Source: Acidobacteriota bacterium | Lineage (GTDB): Bacteria > Acidobacteriota > Terriglobia > Terriglobales > Acidobacteriaceae | DNA length: 5,566 nt | NCBI GenBank assembly: GCA_021805955.1 | Contig: JAJZDO010000686.1 | Span: forward strand, 1-5,566 | Reading direction: 5' to 3' | In this document: positions 1 through 4,531 of the stretch, piece after piece | Numbering within the stretch: the stretch's first letter is position 1 | Layout: each line of letters starts with the position of its first letter | Position numbers and translations under genes: made by a program | The notes under the pieces: model-generated | Seen by the model: the letters and a program-made list of their open reading frames with translations, nothing else | Told to the model about the DNA's origin: nothing | Database searches by the model: none

Positions 1-972
1 CATCTGGCTCAACTTCTGCGCCACCTGGTCCTCATCCGCGGCGCTCAGGTTGTCTCCCTGCCAGAGCGCCTCCGCATAGGGTCCGCGCGCATAGGCCCGC
101 ACCTGCTCCAAAAAGGCTTGCAGGTCGGCTGGCTTGTTGGGCAGCTTGTCGTGGTACCAGGCAATCGCCGCAAAGGAAGGCAGAAAGCCGACGTATTGCG
201 TATCGGTTCCCGCCGCGCCGTCGCCGTAGTTGAGAATGGATGAGATGAGGACCACGCCGTTGACGGAAATTCCGCTTTGCTGCAGCGAATACGACAACGC
301 CGCCGAGCGGGTCGTACCGTAGGATTCGCCGATCAGGAATTTGGGCGAGTTCCAACGCTGATTCACTGTGAGGTAGCGCGTGATGAAGCGATTGAAGGCG
401 CGCACGTCCTCATCGACGCCGAGGAAATCCTTCAGCGTCCCCTTCTCCACCGGCTTGGAAAATCCGGTGCCCATGGCGTCGATAAACACCAGGTCCGTTT
501 TATCGAGCAGGCTGTACTGGTTGGGAACCAGGTGATACGGGGCCGGCGGCGTTGCCTCCGGGCTGGCGGTTTCAATCCGCACGGGCCCGAACGAGCCCAT
601 GTGCAGCCACAGCGTGGAGGAACCTGGGCCTCCGTTATAGAGAAAGGTCACGGGCCGATCCTTCGGCTCCGCGCCATCCTGGGTGTAGGCGACGTAGAAC
701 ATGCTGCCGTTGGGTTTGCCGTTATCGTCGCGGATGATCAGGTTGCCCGCGGTTGCGGTGTAATGAATTGTCTGGCCGTTCAACGCCAGCGTGTGCTGGG
801 TCACGGAGCTTTGTTCTTTCGTCGGAAGGGCTGCCATGTCCGCATCTGTTGCGGCGGGCGGCTGCGCAGACGGTTCGCCTGGCTTCTTGTCCTGCGCCCG
901 CGCCAGGACCGTGGTTCCAGCCAGAATGACACTCAACACTGCGAGAGAAAAACTGCGAAGCTTGCGCGGCAT
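1..972 (-). CDS. Exported peptidase S10 (serine carboxypeptidase-like), C-terminus cut by window edge
   Basis: This encodes a serine carboxypeptidase-family (MEROPS S10) alpha/beta-hydrolase expected to cleave C-terminal residues from peptides outside the cytoplasm. Visible are 324 codons; the frame is still open at base 1, so the C-terminal part with the catalytic Asp and His is outside the window. Residues 1-26 look like a Sec signal peptide: a basic start (MPRKLR), a hydrophobic core and an ARA|Q cleavage site. The oxyanion-hole motif NGGPGSS lies at residues 113-119 and the nucleophile motif GESYG at 215-219, with Ser217 as catalytic serine. The ATG at 970-972 follows a GGAGGG ribosome binding site by 10 bases and places the signal peptide exactly at the N-terminus, which supports this start. 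The gene runs in the same direction as the radical SAM gene upstream but is separated from it by 307 bases with a transposase remnant, so an operon is doubtful. The family call is firm; the natural substrate is unknown. Confidence 0.93.
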   Translation of the reverse strand, partial: MPRKLRSFSLAVLSVILAGTTVLARAQDKKPGEPSAQPPAATDADMAALPTKEQSSVTQHTLALNGQTIHYTATAGNLIIRDDNGKPNGSMFYVAYTQDGAEPKDRPVTFLYNGGPGSSTLWLHMGSFGPVRIETASPEATPPAPYHLVPNQYSLLDKTDLVFIDAMGTGFSKPVEKGTLKDFLGVDEDVRAFNRFITRYLTVNQRWNSPKFLIGESYGTTRSAALSYSLQQSGISVNGVVLISSILNYGDGAAGTDTQYVGFLPSFAAIAWYHDKLPNKPADLQAFLEQVRAYARGPYAEALWQGDNLSAADEDQVAQKLSQM

Positions 973-982
973 TTTGTACCTA

Positions 983-1000
983 CCCTCCTACAAGTTGTAG
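983..1000 (-). promoter_or_regulatory. S10 ribosome binding site abutted by a 13-bp palindrome
   Basis: On the minus strand GGAGGG (983-988) lies 10 bases before the S10 start codon. Directly upstream, and sharing one base with it, is CTACAAGTTGTAG (988-1000), two perfect 6-bp arms around one central base. It could be a small operator or an RNA hairpin next to the ribosome binding site. A 6-bp palindrome somewhere in 300 bases can arise by chance, so only the ribosome binding site is secure. No convincing -35/-10 pair was seen upstream. Confidence 0.4.
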
Positions 1001-1071
1001 CGACCCTGACTGGCTCGTGTCCGGCCGGTTCCGACCGAGCAAATACGTAGATCGAGCCATGATCCGTAGCC

Positions 1072-1262
1072 GTGGATGCCTAAGAGGTTATCCCAATCCA
1101 GGCCGGAGCGGCTGACCGGAGTATTGAGGTTGAGGCTACCATGAGGGCGATGGAAATTGTAGCCATGCAGCCAGAGATCGAGTTGTTGTTCTCGTTCTGA
1201 AGAGTTCCGGTAGGGTGGGCGTAGGCCCATTGGCGGAGGGGCTGGATGAAGCGCTCGCCTTG
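1072..1262 (-). pseudogene. Decayed 3' end of an IS481-like transposase gene, frameshifted
   Basis: On the minus strand, bases 1262 down to about 1212 read QGERFIQPLRQWAYAHP. In the next frame, about 1215 down to 1072, the protein continues YRNSSEREQQ, then LDLWLHGYNFHRPHGSL, then TPVSRSGLDWDNLLGIHG. Joined, these match the usual C-terminus of IS481-type DDE transposases (ERFIQT..REWAYA..YR.S.ER..-L..WLHHYNWHRPHGSL...PPISRLGL..NNLL). The junction is explained by loss of one base from a proline codon near 1213-1215. The Glu of GERFIQ corresponds to the third catalytic acid; both catalytic Asp residues and the N-terminal HTH are absent, so the fragment is dead. The second frame runs past the usual end of the family and stops only at 988, in unrelated sequence. 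The fragment begins about 18-20 bases after the stop codon of the adjacent radical SAM gene, and no matching terminal repeat was found. Confidence 0.82.
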
Positions 1263-1279
1263 CGATTCGAGAGGATTGG

Positions 1280-2596
1280 CTATGCCGATGCGCCGCAGCA
1301 CCGTTTGAACTTCTTGCCGCTGCCGCATGTGCAGGAATCATTCCGTCCGGGCCTTGCCGATTGCAGGAATTCTGCATCCCTGATGCGGGCCCACTCCATG
1401 ACATTGGCGGGAGCGCGCTGTTGGCGCAGTTGCGCGGCCATGAATTGCATATACGGATCGATGTGGGTGAAGAACTTCTTGTAACCGGCACAAAGATAGT
1501 TCAGTCCCGCTTCGCCGTCCGGGGCAGTCGCAAAGCGATGCTTGGGACATTCTCCGTTGCAGGCGAAGCGCACTTCGCATTGCCGGCAATATTTTGGCAG
1601 GGTATCGTTTTTGTCCTGCCCGAACTTCACTTGCCGCGGAGACATGGCCATCTCCCCAAGCGGGGCCTCCATGATGTTGCCAAGTCGATGTTCGGGATAG
1701 ACAAAGTGATCGCAGGAGTACAGGTCGCCGTTGTGCTCGATGGCCATGGCGGAGCCGCATGTCTTGCGGAAGACGCATAAGCTGGCTTCCATGCCAAGCC
1801 ACATTTCCAGCGATACTTCGAACAATTGAACGAATGTTTTGCCAACGTCGTTTCTGACCCACTCATCGAAAATAGCGCAGAGAAACCGCCCAAACTGGGC
1901 CGGTTCCACGGACCAGCCGGAAACTTTTGCCGGTGCGGAGAAGCTGGGCGAAACCAGCGTCATGCCATCCTGCGTCGTCTGCGCGGAAACCCGCTCCACG
2001 ATAGGAATGAACTGCACATGTCCGCTGCCGTTCTCTCTCAGGAATCGGTAGACGTCGAGAGGGTTGTAGGAATTCTTGCGGTGAACGGTGGTAAGGGTAT
2101 TGAAGGAAACCGCGTGTTTTTTGAGGACAGCGATGCCACGCATCACTCGATCGAACGTGGGCTGACCGCCTTTGTCGACTCGATATGCATCGTGCAATTC
2201 TCGGGGGCCATCGATGGAAACGCCGACGAGAAAGTTCTGCTCGGAGAAGAATTCTCCCCAGGCATCGTTCAGCAGAACGCCGTTGGTCTGAAAGGCATTT
2301 TCAATTTGCTTGCCATTCGCATATTTCGTTTGCAGGGCGACGATGTTGCGAAAAAAATCGACGCCCAGCAGCGTAGGCTCGCCGCCCTGCCAGCCGAAAT
2401 GGATCACATCGGTGTCCTGCTGCTCAATGTACTGTCGGATATAGGATTCGAGGACATCCGCAGGCATGGCCCACTTGGAGGTGTCGGGATACAGCACCTC
2501 CTTCTCCAGATAAAAGCAGTACTTGCAGTCCAGATTGCAAATCGGACCGACGGGTTTGGTAAGAACATGAAACGGAGTTGTGCCGATCGTCGCCAT
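1280..2596 (-). CDS. Anaerobic sulfatase-maturating enzyme-type radical SAM/SPASM protein with C-terminal SEC-C motif
   Basis: This 438-residue protein belongs to the anSME/AslB family: radical SAM enzymes that oxidise a Cys or Ser of a nascent sulfatase to C-alpha-formylglycine, without oxygen. The radical SAM cluster motif CNLDCKYC has Cys20, Cys24 and Cys27; GGEP at 71-74 is the SAM-binding motif. The SPASM region supplies eight more cysteines: 274, 280, 295, 337, 340, 346, 350 and 369. Their spacing closely follows the Clostridium perfringens enzyme and fits two auxiliary [4Fe-4S] clusters. Asp296, directly after Cys295, matches the proposed catalytic base. Residues 419-435 add a SEC-C zinc motif (CTCGSGKKFKRCC; Cys422, 424, 433, 434), beyond the roughly 370-residue core of well-studied members. 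The start is supported by AGGA (2603-2606) six bases upstream. No sulfatase is in the window. It is divergent from the alpha-galactosidase. A maturase acting on another target is possible, but conservation of all cysteines and the base favours the sulfatase role. Confidence 0.9.
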   Translation of the reverse strand: MATIGTTPFHVLTKPVGPICNLDCKYCFYLEKEVLYPDTSKWAMPADVLESYIRQYIEQQDTDVIHFGWQGGEPTLLGVDFFRNIVALQTKYANGKQIENAFQTNGVLLNDAWGEFFSEQNFLVGVSIDGPRELHDAYRVDKGGQPTFDRVMRGIAVLKKHAVSFNTLTTVHRKNSYNPLDVYRFLRENGSGHVQFIPIVERVSAQTTQDGMTLVSPSFSAPAKVSGWSVEPAQFGRFLCAIFDEWVRNDVGKTFVQLFEVSLEMWLGMEASLCVFRKTCGSAMAIEHNGDLYSCDHFVYPEHRLGNIMEAPLGEMAMSPRQVKFGQDKNDTLPKYCRQCEVRFACNGECPKHRFATAPDGEAGLNYLCAGYKKFFTHIDPYMQFMAAQLRQQRAPANVMEWARIRDAEFLQSARPGRNDSCTCGSGKKFKRCCGASA

Positions 2597-2779
2597 CTGT
2601 CATCCTGGGTTATTGCTGGTAGCTCGCTCTTTTCTAAAGCATTTTCACTGATATTGTGAGGCGGTCATCGTTCTATCCCACCCTAGTTTCGATAGGATTG
2701 ATGGGCACCCAGACATTAGGCTACCCGTGAAAATGCGTAGCTGGTAAGGACGGTTTTCATTCGCACTTGCAACATATCG

Positions 2780-2797
2780 AATGTCCTGATTGACATT
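2780..2797. promoter_or_regulatory. Operator-like dyad AATGTC-n6-GACATT
   Basis: Two perfect 6-bp arms, AATGTC (2780-2785) and GACATT (2792-2797), surround a 6-base centre. The right arm overlaps a TTGACA hexamer at 2790-2795. A repressor site overlapping a -35 box of a plus-strand promoter would look like this, but no good -10 follows, and short dyads occur by chance. Confidence 0.2.
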
Positions 2798-2855
2798 GTA
2801 GACTGGACCGGCATCCATGCAGCAAGGGAATCATCCGGGCGCGATTTGCGATTGG

Positions 2856-2864
2856 ATGGCGCTG
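2856..2864. repeat. Left copy of 9-bp target-site duplication
   Basis: ATGGCGCTG lies immediately outside the left terminal inverted repeat and is repeated exactly, in direct orientation, immediately outside the right one at 3079-3087. Confidence 0.88.
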
Positions 2865-2885
2865 GGGTGCGCGACATAAAAGTGG
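2865..2885 (+). repeat. Left terminal inverted repeat of the MITE-like element
   Basis: The left end is 21 bp, starts GGGTGCGCGACA, and is the exact reverse complement of 3058-3078. The next two bases inward no longer match. Confidence 0.9.
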
Positions 2886-3057
2886 GAAATGATCGTACCT
2901 CAACCTCAGGAGCCACCATTTCCGAGCGAATCCGGCACATTTGGGGCTCTGCTGATAGGGGTTGCGGTCAGTGGAGCCTGGAGCAGTCCAGTCAGGATTG
3001 TCTGTATACCGGGTACGCTCAGATTATCGATGCTTTTCTGGGATTGCGACAAAGTCT

Positions 3058-3078
3058 CCACTTTTATGTCGCGCACCC
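3058..3078 (-). repeat. Right terminal inverted repeat of the MITE-like element
   Basis: The right end is 21 bp, ends TGTCGCGCACCC on the plus strand, and is the exact reverse complement of 2865-2885. Confidence 0.9.
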
Positions 3079-3087
3079 ATGGCGCTG
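3079..3087. repeat. Right copy of 9-bp target-site duplication
   Basis: ATGGCGCTG lies directly after the right terminal inverted repeat and is identical to 2856-2864. Removing the element plus one copy restores a continuous ancestral site. Confidence 0.88.
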
Positions 3088-3105
3088 TGCGAGCGAGACC
3101 GATTC

Positions 3106-3163
3106 TCAAATCGCTGGTAACATGGTGGACGTTTGCTTGATGTGCGATTTGAAACCTGGAGGA
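3106..3163 (+). promoter_or_regulatory. Leader of the alpha-galactosidase gene: inverted repeat and ribosome binding site
   Basis: TCAAATCGC (3106-3114) and GCGATTTGA (3144-3152) are perfect 9-bp inverted arms around 29 bases, ending six bases before the ribosome binding site GGAGGA (3158-3163). GGAGG lies five bases before the ATG at 3168 and fixes the start. A further GCGATTTG occurs at 2841-2848, left of the mobile element. The arms could form an RNA stem in the leader or be paired protein sites; a 9-bp match in a region of this size is only modestly above chance. The ribosome binding site is secure, the regulatory reading is not. Confidence 0.4.
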
Positions 3164-3167
3164 TAGT

Positions 3168-4370
3168 ATGCGCTTGCTTCGTCATTTCAGCCTGGTCGCC
3201 CTGCTGCTTGCGGGGACCATGTTTGTTTTCCCGTCGTGTCCGATGGCGCAGGCACAATCCGGCTCGCTGGCAGCCACGCCGCCGATGGGATGGAATAGCT
3301 GGAACCATTTTGCCCGGGCGGTGAACGATGCGGATGTGCGCGCGGCCGCGGATGCGATGGTGGCCAGTGGAATGCGCGACGCGGGATATGTCTACGTGAA
3401 CATCGACGATACCTGGGAAGGGGAGCGCGATGCCCAGGGCAATATCCAGTCGAACAGCAAATTTCCAGACATGAAAGCGCTGGCGGACTATGTGCACTCG
3501 AAGGGTTTGAAGCTGGGGATTTATTCTTCGCCGGGGCCGAAAACCTGCGGGGGCTACGAAGGCAGCTATGGCCATGAGCAGCAGGATGCGGACACGTATG
3601 CGAAATGGGGCATCGATTATCTGAAGTACGACCTGTGCAGTTATGGCGGCATCATGAGAAAAGAAGCCCCCGACGACCAGCAGAAGCAGTGGGAAATTAT
3701 GCAGCAGGCCTACGAGAAAATGCATCAGGCGCTGCTGAACACGCACCGGCCCATCGTGTTCAGCCTGTGCCAGTACGGCTTGGATGCGGTGTGGAACTGG
3801 GGGCCGAAGGTCGGCGGAAATCTGTGGCGCACCACCGGAGACATTAAAGATACCTACGACAGAATGTCGGTGATCGGTTTTGCGCAGGCTGGGCTGTCCA
3901 AGTACGCAGCGCCCGGTCATTGGAACGATCCTGACATGCTGGAAGTGGGCAATGGCCACATGACGCCGGATGAGTATCGCACTCATATGAGCCTGTGGGC
4001 CATGCTGGCCGCGCCTTTGCTGGCGGGCAACGATTTAAGCCAGATGGACGACACGACCGAGAGCATCCTGCTGAACAAGGGCGTGATTGCCGTCGATCAG
4101 GACCGGCGTGGCATCCAGGGAGATCGCGTCAGCGCAACCGGGCCGTTTGAAATTTGGATGAAGCCGCTGGTGGGCGGAGCCAAGGCCGTGGCTCTCTTCA
4201 ACCGCAGCGAATCCGCTTATCCCATTACCGTGCAGTTCAAAGCTGTGGGGTTCGACGGCGCTGTACATGCGCGCGATTTGTGGTCGGGTAAAGACCTGGG
4301 CACGCTGCATGGTTCGTACACTGCGCTGGTTCCGAAGCATGGTGTTGTGATGCTGCAGGTATCCAAATAA
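3168..4370 (+). CDS. Secreted alpha-galactosidase, glycoside hydrolase family 27
   Basis: This complete 400-residue GH27 enzyme is expected to release terminal alpha-1,6-linked galactose from oligosaccharides such as raffinose and stachyose, or from galactomannan side chains, with retention of configuration. Residues 1-29 form a signal peptide (basic start, hydrophobic core, AQA|Q cleavage), so it acts in the periplasm or outside the cell. The (beta/alpha)8 catalytic domain starts at TPPMGWNSWNHF (37-48). Asp80-Asp81 are substrate-binding acids. Cys127 and Cys157 match the conserved active-site disulfide of human alpha-galactosidase A. Asp155 in YLKYDLC is the nucleophile; Asp225 in WRTTGDI, four residues after Arg221, is the acid/base. 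From about residue 310 the protein forms the C-terminal beta-sandwich. Length is normal for single-domain GH27. The residue matching human Glu203 is Gln202 (SLCQYG), a change I recall from other bacterial members. SPSC-like 'FPSC' at 21-24 is not a good lipobox. It is convergent with the photolyase and divergent from the sulfatase maturase. Confidence 0.95.
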   Translation: MRLLRHFSLVALLLAGTMFVFPSCPMAQAQSGSLAATPPMGWNSWNHFARAVNDADVRAAADAMVASGMRDAGYVYVNIDDTWEGERDAQGNIQSNSKFPDMKALADYVHSKGLKLGIYSSPGPKTCGGYEGSYGHEQQDADTYAKWGIDYLKYDLCSYGGIMRKEAPDDQQKQWEIMQQAYEKMHQALLNTHRPIVFSLCQYGLDAVWNWGPKVGGNLWRTTGDIKDTYDRMSVIGFAQAGLSKYAAPGHWNDPDMLEVGNGHMTPDEYRTHMSLWAMLAAPLLAGNDLSQMDDTTESILLNKGVIAVDQDRRGIQGDRVSATGPFEIWMKPLVGGAKAVALFNRSESAYPITVQFKAVGFDGAVHARDLWSGKDLGTLHGSYTALVPKHGVVMLQVSK

Positions 4371-4411
4371 ACAGTGAGGGTGGCAGCCGGGCACGGCAGT
4401 CTCCGCATAAT

Positions 4412-4489
4412 GAAGTGAAGAATCCAGACGATATGCGCATCGTAAGCTCTGCCATCGCTCTTTGGATTCTTCGCTGCGCTCAGAATGGC
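4412..4489. repeat. Palindromic interspersed repeat in the convergent gap
   Basis: GAAGAATCCA (4417-4426) pairs perfectly with TGGATTCTTC (4463-4472) around a 36-base loop, with weaker pairing continuing outward to 4412/4477. The right arm continues as CGCTGCGCTCAGAATGG. Read on the minus strand this is the CATTCTGAGCGCAGCGAAG motif, which I recall as a scattered intergenic repeat in Acidobacteriota and other soil bacteria (its chance translation is HSERSEES). It lies between the ends of two converging genes and could act as a transcription end structure, but no T-run follows on either strand, so it is not a classical terminator. Apart from it, 4371-4531 holds nothing recognisable. Confidence 0.65.
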
Positions 4490-4531
4490 TCTTCCAATTT
4501 TGAATACAGTATCTGGAAAATCCGCACCTGA

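Larger units (their letters stand above)
2865..3078. mobile_element. MITE-like element, 214 bp, with perfect terminal inverted repeats
   Basis: This short element is bounded by 21-bp perfect terminal inverted repeats (2865-2885 and 3058-3078; each end starts GGGTGCGCGACA and finishes AAAAGTGG when read inward) and flanked by a perfect 9-bp direct duplication. The repeat breaks exactly at the duplication boundary and again after 21 bases inward. Together these are the signature of a transposed non-autonomous element. The roughly 170-base interior has no transposase-like coding sequence, so it would need a transposase in trans. A 9-bp duplication is seen in families such as IS1, IS4, the IS903 group of IS5, and IS256; I cannot assign the family from the ends alone. 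It sits about 90 bases upstream of the alpha-galactosidase start and could affect that gene's expression. Confidence 0.85.
2597..3167. other. Divergent intergenic region (571 bases), no credible gene
   Basis: This region separates the divergently transcribed radical SAM and alpha-galactosidase genes. Bases 2597-2855 are less GC-rich than the flanking genes and hold no convincing coding sequence. A plus-strand TTGACA at 2790-2795 is the best -35-like hexamer, but nothing close to TATAAT follows at 16-18 bases. Bases 2856-3087 are a MITE-like insertion with its target duplication. Bases 3088-3167 form the remaining leader of the alpha-galactosidase gene. Open frames crossing this region (for example a plus frame at 2846-3166 that begins at TTG) run straight through the insertion and resemble no family I know. 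Confidence 0.6.

Noticed and set aside
1013..1040. GCTCG...CGAGC stem with a GC-rich centre as terminator
   Set aside because: The stem is bulged and no T-run follows on either strand.
277..1050. Long plus-strand open frame of 257 codons
   Set aside because: It is antisense to the S10 peptidase gene, Arg/Gly/Ala-rich, resembles no family and is explained by GC-rich codons on the other strand.
1826..2659. Plus-strand open frame of 277 codons
   Set aside because: It is antisense to the radical SAM gene, whose motifs are complete. No ribosome binding site or family match was seen.
2645..2659. TCAC-n7-GTGA as a CRP-type site
   Set aside because: The arms are in the reverse order to TGTGA-n6-TCACA, and 4-bp arms are common by chance.
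2790..2818. Sigma-70 promoter with TTGACA
   Set aside because: The -35 is perfect, but none of the hexamers at 16-18 bases resembles TATAAT. Kept only as part of a low-confidence dyad.
2846..3166. Plus-strand frame ending two bases before the alpha-galactosidase start, as a leader peptide
   Set aside because: It begins at a TTG, runs across both ends of the insertion and has no recognisable domain, so it is a by-product of the insertion.
3024..3986. Minus-strand open frame of 320 codons
   Set aside because: It is antisense to the GH27 gene and crosses the mobile-element end and leader. Its composition is typical of a shadow frame.
4384..4401. GCCGGGCACGGC as rho-independent terminator of the alpha-galactosidase gene
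   Set aside because: It has only a 4-bp stem and no T-run.
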